From: Mageeibacillus sp. UBA5770
Lineage (GTDB): Bacteria > Bacillota_A > Clostridia > Saccharofermentanales > Saccharofermentanaceae
DNA length: 22,687 nt
Direction: 5' to 3'
NCBI GenBank assembly: GCA_002418705.1
Contig: DIEQ01000066.1
Location: forward strand, 1-22,687
Shown here: one piece after another, positions 14,853-22,687 of the stretch
How the letters are laid out: every line of letters starts with the position of its first letter
Position numbering within the stretch: position 1 is the stretch's first letter
Program-made: the position numbers and the translations under genes
The notes under the pieces: generated by a model
Database searches by the model: none
What the model was told of the DNA's origin: nothing
What the model saw: only the letters and a program-made list of their open reading frames with translations

Positions 14853-15662
14853 ATGATATTGGGAACTGCAGAAAATTACTTGAAAGAAGAGTTATACCAT
14901 CGGATTCAAGAAGATCCGGAGATTTTTGAATTTATTCAAAGCGGATCGATGGATGGTCTCTGGTACTGGGATCTCGAGAATATTGAGAATGAATGGATGA
15001 GCCCGAAGTTCTGGGAAACGCTTGGATATGAGCCTACCGATATGAAGCATATGTCTTCTGAATGGCAGGATATTATCTTCCCTGATGATCTGAAGCTCGT
15101 ATTGGATAACCTGCATGACCACTGTATGAATAAGACTCATCCATATGACCTGATCGTCCGATACAGGCACAAGGATGGTTCAACGGTATGGATGCGCTGC
15201 CGGGGGATGGCCATACGGGATGATAAGGGCAACCCCTACAGGATGCTTGGTTCCAATACAGATATTACCGACATGAAAGAAAAGGAACTTGCACTCGAAA
15301 AAACCGGGAACCTGCTTGATCTCGTCTTTAACGGAACACCTGACGGCATGGCGCTGTTAGCGAGTCAAGGAGACAATACTTTCCGTTATGAGCTTGTTAA
15401 CAAGGCTTTTCTGGACAGCGTCGGGCTGCCGGAGGACCGTATAATCGGCAGACAGCCGGAAGATGTCTTCGGTGAGAAATACGGATTAGAAATTACAGGC
15501 CTTTTTAACAGCTGCCTGGAGCACAACCGTGTCCTTGAGCTTGAAGAAGAAAGCGAATTTTCAGGCGCCGCACTGTGGTTCCATACAACAATTACACCTG
15601 TCAGAAAAGCCGGGCTTCCAGATCATATCATCGAAACGAAAAGGATGTCTCAGGTTACCTGA
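14853..15662 (+). CDS. PAS-PAS protein without output domain
   Basis: A 269-residue protein. The first PAS domain (about residues 26-145) is of the PAS_3 kind with a PAC end: GSMDGLWYWDLENIENEWMS, then DGSTVWMRCRGMAIRDDKG and SNTDITDMKEKE. A second PAS begins at about 151 (LLDLVFNGTPDGMALL) and stops in its last strand (HTTITPVRKAGLPDHIIETKRMSQVT). Nothing catalytic follows. In another frame the final bases read NEKDVSGYL, like the usual DVS/DIT end of a PAC motif, so the end may be altered by a frameshift. It lies between two PAS-GGDEF-HD-GYP genes and may be a third, shortened copy. AAAGGATGG precedes the ATG with rather long spacing. A strong terminator follows at 15741. Confidence 0.75.
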   Translation: MILGTAENYLKEELYHRIQEDPEIFEFIQSGSMDGLWYWDLENIENEWMSPKFWETLGYEPTDMKHMSSEWQDIIFPDDLKLVLDNLHDHCMNKTHPYDLIVRYRHKDGSTVWMRCRGMAIRDDKGNPYRMLGSNTDITDMKEKELALEKTGNLLDLVFNGTPDGMALLASQGDNTFRYELVNKAFLDSVGLPEDRIIGRQPEDVFGEKYGLEITGLFNSCLEHNRVLELEEESEFSGAALWFHTTITPVRKAGLPDHIIETKRMSQVT

Positions 15663-15740
15663 CATCAAATTAATTCTGATATTATATTTGGACTTGCAAT
15701 CATAGAACAATTAAGTACATTGGCCGGGTTACTGGAGAAG

Positions 15741-15784
15741 AGAGAAAAGTAATTCCCCGGGGAATTATGCTTTTCTCTTTTTTT
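15741..15784 (+). terminator. Strong intrinsic terminator after the PAS-PAS gene
   Basis: AGAGAAAAG (15741-15749) pairs with CTTTTCTCT (15770-15778). Inside it AATTCCCC pairs with GGGGAATT (15751-15766), and seven T follow (15778-15784). This is a near-perfect intrinsic terminator. It separates the PAS-PAS gene from the esterase remnant. Confidence 0.9.
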
Positions 15785-15815
15785 ATGGAAATCAAAAACG
15801 ATAAGGAGTACACAT

Positions 15816-16375
15816 ATACCGCAAATCGATTTTAAGAAGGAATATTTTCTTGAGGGCGGTACAAAAGCCTGCCTTCTCGTGCATGGCATTACCGGTACGC
15901 CGGCAGAACTCAGGGAACTTGGCGAGCTTCTTAACAGCAAGGGCTATACTGTGCTTGGCGTTCGCCTGAAGGGACATGGAACAGTCATTGAAGACATGCT
16001 GGACTGCACATACAGGGACTGGATTGCATCGGCTGTTGAAGGCTTTGAACTCCTGCGTAAAAAATGCAGCAAAGTATATGTCATAGGGCATTCAATGGGA
16101 TCGCTGATCGCCCTGTATATCGAGGAGAACCTTAAGGCTGATAAGATCGTAACCATGTCGCCTCCGCTCGTTGTTAAGCACTGGACAACCAATCTTGCTT
16201 TTGCGGCGAAGTAGTCGCTGATAAGAGTATTGACGTCCTGTATGATAAGGTATCGTCGGCACACAAGGAAAAGCTTTTTCTTGATACCTGCGGACACCTG
16301 GTTGCCGTTGAGAATGAAAAAGAGAAGGTTTTTACAGCTGTTGTTGATTTCCTCGCTGCTAATGGTAAAGAATAA
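15816..16375 (+). pseudogene. Degraded carboxylesterase-like alpha/beta hydrolase
   Basis: A broken member of the small esterase/monoacylglycerol lipase group. Translation from an ATA at 15816, eight bases after AAGGAG, would give an N-terminus PQIDFKKEYFLEGG that runs into LLVHGITGTPAEL (oxyanion loop) and VIGHSMGSL (nucleophile serine). No ATG, GTG or TTG start lies upstream in frame, and the first GTG (15879) is inside the oxyanion motif. The frame ends at 16212-16214. The C-terminal part, including the histidine in DTCGHLVAVENEKEKVF, continues in another frame to 16375 and ends DFLAANGKE. About 80-100 residues between the halves, the lid and the strand carrying the catalytic acid, appear to be missing. 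It is therefore inactive. Confidence 0.8.
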
Positions 16376-16512
16376 AGAAATTTGCGGGGCATTTGCCAGC
16401 GTTACCCATCTATTTCTCTTGATATGGGATTTCGCCTGTTTCATATATAGTGTAAAATAAAACGAACCATTTCTATTGCCTTTTGATACCAGAGACAGGA
16501 TGGAAATGCCGA

Positions 16513-19500
16513 ATGAATGACAGCTATTATAAATCAGCTTTCGAAAAATCTCCTATGGGTTATGCATACCATAAAGTCATCCTCGATGATTCGGGAAGAC
16601 CGTATGACTATGAGTTTGTTGAAGCAAATGCTGTTTTTATCATGCTTTCCGGACTTAAAGCTAAAGATATTGTTGGGCTTAAAATCAGCGAATTACTGCC
16701 TGATATTGCTGAATTCACATATGACAGGCTCAAAATATACGGCGATATAGCACTTTACGGCGGCGAAAGAGAATTCGACCTTTATTCCGAACCTTTGAAA
16801 AAATGGTACAGGGTGACTGTCTATTCACCGGAAAAAGGGTATTTTGCTTCGCATTTCGCAGATGTATCAAAAGAAAAAAAGGAACAGTTCCTGCTGGAAC
16901 GAATGGGCGTTTTTTTCGAGGAACTGCTGGAAGTTTTTGACGAAAAACTGGACTATCAGAAAATCACCGAAAATATGCTGGAATTGTCTGAAGCAAAGTT
17001 TGCTGCATTCGACCTTTATGATGAAGACGGGAAGCACTTCACTACGATGACAGTGGCCGGCGATCGGGGGATGATCAAAAAAGGTTATAAGATGCTGGGT
17101 TATGAGCTGGAAGGACGTGTCTGGGACCATGATGCTGTTCGAAATGAAAAAATCAAAGACAGTATCATCACCAGATTTACTTCGTTTGGGGTAGTAGCCG
17201 ATACCGCCATTCCCCGTTCTGTATCCGATCTTGCAGCACAGGTATTCGGGCTCGGGCAGGCAATCATCATTAAAATAATGAAAAACAACATGATGCTTGG
17301 TGATTTTACATGTGTCATGCCAAAGGGCGCTGTTTTCGACAACGATATTGTTGTTGAACTATATACCAGACAACTGGGGCTCGCCATCATCCGGCAGCGA
17401 ACGGAAGCAAAGCTGCAGGAAGAACGGCGGATTACGGAAGCAATATACAACAGCATCCCGGGATATCTGTATATGTATGACCGGTCGGGCAAACTGATAC
17501 GCTGGAACAAAAAGCATGAAGAAATGACCGGATATACAACTGAAGAATTATCAAAAAAGACCATGGATGATTGGTTTAAGGGCGATGACGCCGTCAGGGT
17601 TGCTGCAGCTGTCGAAGAAGTATTTACGAATGGCTATGCCGAAATCGAGGCTGACCTTCTCATTAATCATGGAAAGACCATCCCTATACTCACAAACGGC
17701 ATTCCTCTGACCCTTGGAGATCAGACCTACTTTGTCGGGATCGGAATTGATATTACCGAACGCAAAAAAGCCGAACAGGCACAGCTGGAGCGTGAACAGT
17801 ATTTTCGGACGATACTGGAAACAACGCAGGATGGCTTCTGGGTTCTAGATGACCATGGCTTCATCACCGATGTAAATGAAGCATACTGCCGTATGTCCGG
17901 ATACAAGAGAGAAGAGCTGCTGACCATGAAAATTCAGGATCTCGACGGCAAGGAATCGGCAAATGAAATAGCGTCCCATGTACATCGTGTACTCGGCTTC
18001 GGTCCGGAAATATTCGAAACTACTCACACTCGAAAAGACAGAAGTGTGTTTGATGTTGAGATCTCAGTTACACCGGTTGAACGAAATACCGGTTTTGTCC
18101 TTGTATGTTTTTGCCGGGATATCACCGAGCGCAACCGAGCGAAAAAAGCTCTCAAGAAAAGTGAAGAGAAGCATCGGCTGCTTTTTGAGACAATGAGTCA
18201 GGGCATTGTATATCAGGATGCCGACGGCAGGATTCTCTCGGTGAATCCCGCCGCAGAACGCATTCTGGGTATGTCTTTGGAACAGATGCAGGAGATGACT
18301 TCTTTGAGCCCTTCCTGGAACACGATCCGTGAAGACGGAAGCCCTCTGCCCGGAGCGGAGCACCCCTCCATGATCTCCCTGCGTACGGGTAAGCCTGTCG
18401 GTCCTCAGATTATGGGGGTTTTCCAGCCACAGCTGCAAGAACATGTCTGGCTCAGTGTTAATGCCATTCCTTTATTTCGACCGGGAGAATCAACACCTTA
18501 TCAGGTTTATACCACGCAGCAGGATATAACAGCAGAACGAAAAGCCAATCAGAACTACCAGTTGTTATTCCGCGAAATGGTTGACGGATTTGCACTGCAT
18601 GAGATTATCTGTGACGAAGCGGGAATACCGGTAAATTACCGATATATCGCCGTAAATCCGGCCTTTGAGGAAATAACCGGGCTTCGGGTAGCGGACATTA
18701 TCGGGAAGACCGTCCTTGATGTTCTTCCGGAGACGGAGAGCTTCTGGATTGAAGCCTATGGACGAGTTGCACTGACCGGAGAAGCAGCGAAGTTTTCGCG
18801 ATATAGTTCATCGATTGATAAATATTTTGAGGTGAGCGCATACCAGACGGCACCCAGCCAGTTCGCCTGCACTTTTTCTGATATCACTGTAAGAAAAAGA
18901 GGAGAAGAAAATCTGCTTTATCAGAGTACTCACGACTATCTGACCGGTCTTTATAACCGCAGGTTTTTCGAAGAGGAAATGAAGATGATTGATACGGCAA
19001 GAAATCTGCCGATCACCATCATAATGGGTGATGTGAACGGGCTTAAGCTGATCAACGATTCCTTCGGGCATGCCACGGGCGATGAACTGCTGAGAAGGAC
19101 GGCGGAAGTGATCAGGCAGGAATGCCGGTCTGATGACCTTATTGCAAGGCTCGGCGGAGATGAGTTTGTGATCATTCTGACCGGGGCAGATGCCGTTATA
19201 GCCGAACAAATCATCGATCGCCTCACAGCCCGGGCGATGGATGAAAAAATCGGATCTATCGAGATGTCCATCTCTTTTGGCTATGAGACCAAACAGAAAC
19301 CGGAAGAAAGTCTGCAGGAAATCCTGACAGGCGCAGAGAATCAGATGTATCGGCGCAAGCTCTACAAAAGTTCGAGCATGCGAAGTAAAACAGTAGACCT
19401 GATCATGAAGACTCTGTTTGAAAAAAGCAATCGGGAGATGATGCACTCTAAACGCGTCAGTGAATTCTGCGAGCAGATTGCAGGGCATGTATATTCTGAC

Positions 19501-19938
19501 AGTGATACGATAAGCCGCATTAAAACGGCCGGCCTTATGCATGATATCGGTAAAATTGGCATTGAGGAGAATATCCTGAATAAGACGGACCGGCTGAACA
19601 ATGATGAATGGAAAGAAATGAAAAAACACCCCGAAATCGGCTGGCGTATACTCAGCTCGGCGGACGAGTTTTCAGAACTGGCCAACTTTATACTCGAGCA
19701 CCAGGAAAGATGGGATGGACGGGGTTATCCCAATGGCCTCAAAGGCGAAGAGATCTCAATGGCTGCGAGGATTATCGCCCTCGCTGATTCTTATGATGCG
19801 ATGACCAGTGAAAGGAGCTATCGAAAAGCGCTGAGCGGAGAGGAAGCTGTCATAGAAATCAAAAAATGTTCGGGAACGCAATTTGATCCTGACATAGCAA
19901 AAATCTTTCTTGAAAAGGTTCTGGGGGTCCTGTGGTAA
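16513..19938 (+). CDS. Multi-PAS/GAF GGDEF and HD-GYP cyclic di-GMP enzyme
   Basis: A 1141-residue soluble sensor enzyme. Domain order: PAS1 (about 4-118), GAF (about 122-300), PAS2 (about 304-420), PAS3 (about 428-548), PAS4 (about 551-675), PAS5 (about 679-798), GGDEF (about 803-970) and HD-GYP (about 975-1140). Catalytic features are GGDEF at 881-885, an inhibitory RxxD at 872-875, H1010-D1011 and GYP at 1071-1073. The first protein's HH in EHHERWDG is HQ here (H1063-Q1064). No membrane segment is seen, so signals are probably cytoplasmic (redox, gas or small molecules). PAS1 and PAS5 resemble each other more than the others do. The start at 16513 is preferred to an in-frame TTG at 16483; the ribosome binding site (AGGA at 16497) is weak. 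It is intact and paralogous to the gene at 10468-12241. Confidence 0.9.
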   Translation: MNDSYYKSAFEKSPMGYAYHKVILDDSGRPYDYEFVEANAVFIMLSGLKAKDIVGLKISELLPDIAEFTYDRLKIYGDIALYGGEREFDLYSEPLKKWYRVTVYSPEKGYFASHFADVSKEKKEQFLLERMGVFFEELLEVFDEKLDYQKITENMLELSEAKFAAFDLYDEDGKHFTTMTVAGDRGMIKKGYKMLGYELEGRVWDHDAVRNEKIKDSIITRFTSFGVVADTAIPRSVSDLAAQVFGLGQAIIIKIMKNNMMLGDFTCVMPKGAVFDNDIVVELYTRQLGLAIIRQRTEAKLQEERRITEAIYNSIPGYLYMYDRSGKLIRWNKKHEEMTGYTTEELSKKTMDDWFKGDDAVRVAAAVEEVFTNGYAEIEADLLINHGKTIPILTNGIPLTLGDQTYFVGIGIDITERKKAEQAQLEREQYFRTILETTQDGFWVLDDHGFITDVNEAYCRMSGYKREELLTMKIQDLDGKESANEIASHVHRVLGFGPEIFETTHTRKDRSVFDVEISVTPVERNTGFVLVCFCRDITERNRAKKALKKSEEKHRLLFETMSQGIVYQDADGRILSVNPAAERILGMSLEQMQEMTSLSPSWNTIREDGSPLPGAEHPSMISLRTGKPVGPQIMGVFQPQLQEHVWLSVNAIPLFRPGESTPYQVYTTQQDITAERKANQNYQLLFREMVDGFALHEIICDEAGIPVNYRYIAVNPAFEEITGLRVADIIGKTVLDVLPETESFWIEAYGRVALTGEAAKFSRYSSSIDKYFEVSAYQTAPSQFACTFSDITVRKRGEENLLYQSTHDYLTGLYNRRFFEEEMKMIDTARNLPITIIMGDVNGLKLINDSFGHATGDELLRRTAEVIRQECRSDDLIARLGGDEFVIILTGADAVIAEQIIDRLTARAMDEKIGSIEMSISFGYETKQKPEESLQEILTGAENQMYRRKLYKSSSMRSKTVDLIMKTLFEKSNREMMHSKRVSEFCEQIAGHVYSDSDTISRIKTAGLMHDIGKIGIEENILNKTDRLNNDEWKEMKKHPEIGWRILSSADEFSELANFILEHQERWDGRGYPNGLKGEEISMAARIIALADSYDAMTSERSYRKALSGEEAVIEIKKCSGTQFDPDIAKIFLEKVLGVLW

Positions 19939-19985
19939 ATAGTAAAGAATAATATAGGCAGCATCGAAACATTTAAGACTTTATA

Positions 19986-19994
19986 TGATAAAAT
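19986..19994 (+). promoter_or_regulatory. Possible extended -10 promoter of the acyl-CoA synthetase
   Basis: TG-A-TAAAAT at 19986-19994 is a good extended -10 element. The -35 region 17 bases upstream (GAAACA at 19966-19971) is weak. The predicted start is about 25 bases before the ATG at 20027, so the leader is short. The gene could also be read through from the sensor 88 bases upstream. Confidence 0.4.
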
Positions 19995-20026
19995 TCACCT
20001 ATATGCACACGGAAAGAGAGGAATTT

Positions 20027-21673
20027 ATGCCAATGAATAAACCAAATTATCCGTATTATGAAGTTGCTAAATTCAACACGATCAAGGAAATGCTCGAAAT
20101 GGCTGTCAAAGAGGCAGGCGAAAGAATAGCGTTCAAATATAAAGAGAATGGCAGTATTGCCGAAGTAACCTATTCAGAATTTGTCAGTCAGATTAACGAA
20201 CTCGGCTCGGCTCTGACAGAATTCGGATACGGCGACAAGCATATAGCATGCATCGGTGCAAACAGCTACAAATGGGTTGTGACCTATCTTACCGTGCTTA
20301 AAAGTGCCGGCGTATTTGTTCCGATCGACAAGGAGCTGCCGCCCAATGACATTTTCCACATTCTCAATGAGAGCGGAAGCAGCGTCGTTTTCTATGCAAA
20401 AGCACATGAGAAGCTTTTCATGAGCAACCTCGATAAGATCCCGGACGTCAAGCTCTTCATCGGGTTTGACAGGGAGGAGGACAGTGAGAATTTCCTGTCA
20501 TTTGACAAGTTCCTCGAGCATGGTGCGACTTGTGACAGCACGGAGTATGAAGCGCTCACCAGCGATCCGATGGGGCTCAAAATGCTTGTGTATACGTCAG
20601 GCACGACCGGCATCGCCAAGGGCGTTATGCTTTCGGAGCATAATCTGGTATCAAGCGTGTATTACGGATTAGAAGTATCGACGGTATTTGATTCCTGTCT
20701 TTCCGTATTGCCTTACCATCACACATATGAGGCGGTAAGCGGTCTTCTTGTATCCATCCATCACCACTCGACCATCTGCATTAACGACAGCCTGAAGGAA
20801 GTCCTTAAGAACCTTCAGCTTTACAAGCCATCCTACATTTACCTGGTGCCCGCTTTTGTCGAGGTTTTCTATTCGAGAATTACCAAGACGATAAAAGACT
20901 CCGGGAAAGAGAAAATATTCGGTGTGCTTATTAAAGTTAGCAACGGCTTGCGCAAGGTGGGCATTGACCTGAGGAAGACACTTTTCAAGTCCGTACATAC
21001 GGCCTTTGGCGGCCGCTTGAGGAAAATCGTGTGCGGCGGTGCGCCCATACGTCCTGAAATCGGTAAATTCTTTGATGATATCGGAATCAGCCTGATTAAC
21101 GGCTATGGCATAACTGAGTGCTCCCCGCTTGTCAGTGCAAACCACGATAAGTATAACGACTATAATACCGTTGGCATCAAGCTCCGCTGTATCGACTGGC
21201 GGATCGACAGCCCCAACGATGAGGGTATCGGAGAGATCTGCATTAAGGGCGATGTTGTCATGCTGGGCTATTACAAACAGCCAGAGAAAACAGCGGAGGT
21301 CTTAAAAGACGGGTGGTTCTACACCGGTGATTATGGTTATATCAACGATAAAGACCAACTTGTCATTACGGGAAGAAAGAAGAACCTGATCGTTCTGAGC
21401 AACGGCAAGAACGTATACCCGGAAGAAATTGAAGCGTATATCATGAACATTGAGTACGTTACAGAAGTCGTTGTCCGCGGTGTCCTTGATGAAAAGGGAC
21501 AGGAAAATTCACTCAGCGCAGAAGTGTTCCTGAGTGAAGTGAAAACATCGGCCGAAGTCCTGAAGGATATAAGAAAGGTCTTATACGACCTGCCTTCTTA
21601 CAAGCAGGTGTCGAAGGTTATTGTAAGGACCGAGGAGTTCGACAAGACGACCTCCAAGAAGATTAAGAGATAA
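20027..21673 (+). CDS. Long-chain acyl-CoA synthetase-like AMP-binding enzyme
   Basis: A 548-residue ANL-superfamily adenylate-forming enzyme that activates a carboxylic acid with ATP and joins it to CoA. Motifs in order: the P-loop YTSGTTGIAKGVML (about residues 188-201), NGYGITECSP (A5), DGWFYTGDYGYI (A7), GRKKNLIVLSNGKNVYPEEIE (A8 hinge and after), and DKTTSKKIKR at the end, with the catalytic lysine. The pattern is that of fatty-acid ligases. The chain length preferred cannot be read. The GRKKN and NVYPEE segments are as in long-chain types. GAGAGG precedes the ATG at 20027; the frame upstream to 19985 lies within the putative promoter. There is no signal peptide and it is cytoplasmic or membrane-associated. 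A strong hairpin follows. Confidence 0.88.
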   Translation: MPMNKPNYPYYEVAKFNTIKEMLEMAVKEAGERIAFKYKENGSIAEVTYSEFVSQINELGSALTEFGYGDKHIACIGANSYKWVVTYLTVLKSAGVFVPIDKELPPNDIFHILNESGSSVVFYAKAHEKLFMSNLDKIPDVKLFIGFDREEDSENFLSFDKFLEHGATCDSTEYEALTSDPMGLKMLVYTSGTTGIAKGVMLSEHNLVSSVYYGLEVSTVFDSCLSVLPYHHTYEAVSGLLVSIHHHSTICINDSLKEVLKNLQLYKPSYIYLVPAFVEVFYSRITKTIKDSGKEKIFGVLIKVSNGLRKVGIDLRKTLFKSVHTAFGGRLRKIVCGGAPIRPEIGKFFDDIGISLINGYGITECSPLVSANHDKYNDYNTVGIKLRCIDWRIDSPNDEGIGEICIKGDVVMLGYYKQPEKTAEVLKDGWFYTGDYGYINDKDQLVITGRKKNLIVLSNGKNVYPEEIEAYIMNIEYVTEVVVRGVLDEKGQENSLSAEVFLSEVKTSAEVLKDIRKVLYDLPSYKQVSKVIVRTEEFDKTTSKKIKR

Positions 21674-21710
21674 GCAGGTCAGTCCTGAAGAAATCACGAA
21701 TGTGACAGAC

Positions 21711-21751
21711 AACCGTCGGCCGGGGCAGAGTAAATCTCCCGGCCGACGGTT
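21711..21751 (+). terminator. Strong hairpin after the acyl-CoA synthetase
   Basis: AACCGTCGGCCGGG (21711-21724) pairs over 14 bases with CCCGGCCGACGGTT (21738-21751), loop 13. The stem is GC-rich. The sequence after it, ATTTAATG, has only a short T run, so termination is probable but less certain than for the hairpin at 15741. Confidence 0.65.
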
Positions 21752-21834
21752 ATTTAATGTCGAAAAGTACTATACTGTAAGCAGGATAAAGTTCCTTTTT
21801 TAAAGTTGAAATGGTAGAAAAGGAGATGAAAAAC

Positions 21835-22122
21835 ATGAAAATCAGTATTTTACCCAAATCCCGCCCGGGAACATGGTCAGTTGGCCTGAGCCTCTTTTCT
21901 CTCGTAACCTCTTTTGTTATGTATCTTGCCGCAGAACGTATGGACCTCATCCGTTCTGATATGATTATTTCCATTATTGGAGGCGGAGCTCTCATTTTGG
22001 CCATCGCTGCAGCCGTTATAGGGGCTATAGCTGTCATTTCCAAAAAGGACATGGCTATTCTTGTTTTTCTGTCTATCCTGTTGGGGATTGTGATCTTTGG
22101 ATTTGCTTTTATTGATATCTGA
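21835..22122 (+). CDS. Small three-helix membrane protein of unknown function
   Basis: A 95-residue protein with three predicted membrane helices: about residues 14-33 (WSVGLSLFSLVTSFVMYLAA), 44-67 and 71-93 (AILVFLSILLGIVIFGFAFI). The short N-terminal tail is basic (MKISILPKSRPGTW), which favours a cytoplasmic N-terminus. The start at 21835 is nine bases after AAAAGGAG (21818-21825). ATGs at 21811 and 21826 lie before or directly after that site. TATACT at 21771-21776 may be a -10 element, with no good -35. It lies between two AMP-binding enzymes. I do not recognise the family. Confidence 0.7.
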   Translation: MKISILPKSRPGTWSVGLSLFSLVTSFVMYLAAERMDLIRSDMIISIIGGGALILAIAAAVIGAIAVISKKDMAILVFLSILLGIVIFGFAFIDI

Positions 22123-22143
22123 ACCCCTGAATTGGTACCGCCT

Positions 22144-22159
22144 TGCCGTGATTCCGGCA
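22144..22159 (+). terminator. Weak hairpin after the small membrane protein
   Basis: TGCCG (22144-22148) pairs with CGGCA (22155-22159), loop of six, followed by G and TTTCCCTTATT. It may be a weak terminator, but the stem is short and the T run is interrupted. Confidence 0.3.
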
Positions 22160-22248
22160 GTTTCCCTTATTATATCAGGCAATTGTGTTAAGATTGTCGA
22201 ATGGACCCGCGCAAGGTCACATTTTAGTGCAATTGAGGAAAACACAGG

Positions 22249-22687
22249 ATGAATATTTATGACCTTGTCAGGAATAACAATAAGCAACAAGATCACAAGC
22301 TGGCGCTTTCGGCAGCCACCGCACAAGGGGATACGACAAACTATATATATTCTCAGATGCTCTCGGATACGGACCTTTTTGCAGATACTCTTACGGACGA
22401 TGATTTATGCGCCGGTGACCGCGTCGCCCTTGCTGCAGAGAATTCTCCGGAATGGATTATTGCATTTCTCGCCATCCTGAAAATCCGTTGCACAGCCGTG
22501 CTGATTGATGCATCTCTGCCCGCGGAAGATATGCTCGCGCAAATCGAAAAATCAGACGTGCGCTGCGTACTGGCCTCGCCCCGGGCAGCCGTTAAGCTAA
22601 TTGACAGACTCCCGCTTACCCTTCCCCTGCTGAATCTGTCTGCAAAGGGAGAGCGTTTTCGTGCTGCAAATGTCTGTGGAATTTCTC
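22249..22687 (+). CDS. Second AMP-binding (acyl-CoA synthetase-like) enzyme, 3' end outside window
   Basis: The first 146 residues of an adenylate-forming enzyme that runs off the right edge. GAGGAA at 22235-22240 precedes the ATG. Residues 56-80 (AGDRVALAAENSPEWIIAF then LAILKIRCTAVLIDAS) match the N-terminal Rossmann-like start of acyl-CoA or fatty-acid ligases, and SDVRCVLAS is the next strand. An unusually polar linker (residues 10-33) precedes it. The P-loop and the catalytic lysine are not visible, so whether it is active cannot be judged. TG-T-TAAGAT (22186-22194) upstream may be an extended -10 promoter. The small membrane protein ends 126 bases before it. Confidence 0.75.
   Translation, partial: MNIYDLVRNNNKQQDHKLALSAATAQGDTTNYIYSQMLSDTDLFADTLTDDDLCAGDRVALAAENSPEWIIAFLAILKIRCTAVLIDASLPAEDMLAQIEKSDVRCVLASPRAAVKLIDRLPLTLPLLNLSAKGERFRAANVCGIS

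Noticed and set aside
16376..16512. Promoter TTGATA-N17-CATATA (16419-16447) before the large sensor gene
   Set aside because: The -10 matches in only three positions; not strong enough to list as a feature.
18808..19629. A 273-codon open frame on the minus strand in the large sensor gene
   Set aside because: Antisense to the GGDEF and HD-GYP domains; no recognisable domain and no start signal.
1..22687. CRISPR arrays, insertion sequences, phage genes, tRNA or rRNA genes
   Set aside because: No regularly spaced repeats, transposase or integrase motifs, cloverleaf folds or rRNA-like sequence were seen on either strand by reading.

Overview
The window looks like chromosomal DNA of an anaerobic Bacillota, most likely a Clostridia-type bacterium. 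The grounds are purine-rich AGGAGG-type ribosome binding sites before nearly every gene, SigA-type promoters, small gene gaps, moderate GC by eye, and the protein families present (clostridial-type GH13 glycosidase, HflK/HflC, DUF438-hemerythrin-PAS, multi-PAS GGDEF/HD-GYP sensors). There is no 16S gene or other firm taxonomic marker. No phage, insertion sequence, tRNA, rRNA or CRISPR array was seen.

Layout. (1) 1-4290, plus strand: the end of a membrane protein of unknown function, a SerB-like HAD phosphatase, the hflK-hflC pair with its own promoter, and a 101-residue unknown protein, closed by a hairpin terminator that lies inside the 3' end of the convergent gene. (2) 4246-5773, minus strand: a TetR regulator and an alpha/beta hydrolase in one transcript, driven by an almost consensus promoter with two overlapping operator dyads. 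(3) 5821-10287, plus strand, divergent from tetR: a run of six genes, namely an isoprenoid-synthase-like protein, a stand-alone DUF1858 protein, a DUF438-hemerythrin-PAS protein, an ABM-fold monooxygenase-like protein, uridine kinase and a NUDIX hydrolase. (4) 10468-19938, plus strand: three PAS-containing signalling genes, two of them with GGDEF and HD-GYP domains for making and degrading cyclic di-GMP. Between them lie mtnA (methionine salvage), translationally coupled to a cytoplasmic GH13 glycosidase, and the remains of an esterase. (5) 20027-22687, plus strand: a long-chain acyl-CoA synthetase, a small three-helix membrane protein and the start of a second AMP-binding enzyme that runs off the right edge.

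The sensor region shows clear decay. The first GGDEF/HD-GYP gene is split by a frameshift at a T6 run, where CTT TTT TGA resembles a +1 shift site. The second PAS gene has no output domain. The esterase has an ATA start codon, an internal deletion and a frame change. The third sensor (1141 residues, five PAS plus one GAF) is intact. The most original functional hypothesis is the six-gene run in (3), where an uncharacterised class I isoprenoid-synthase-like enzyme sits next to di-iron/PAS sensing proteins. Start codons were revised from the longest open frame in about ten genes, using ribosome binding sites.
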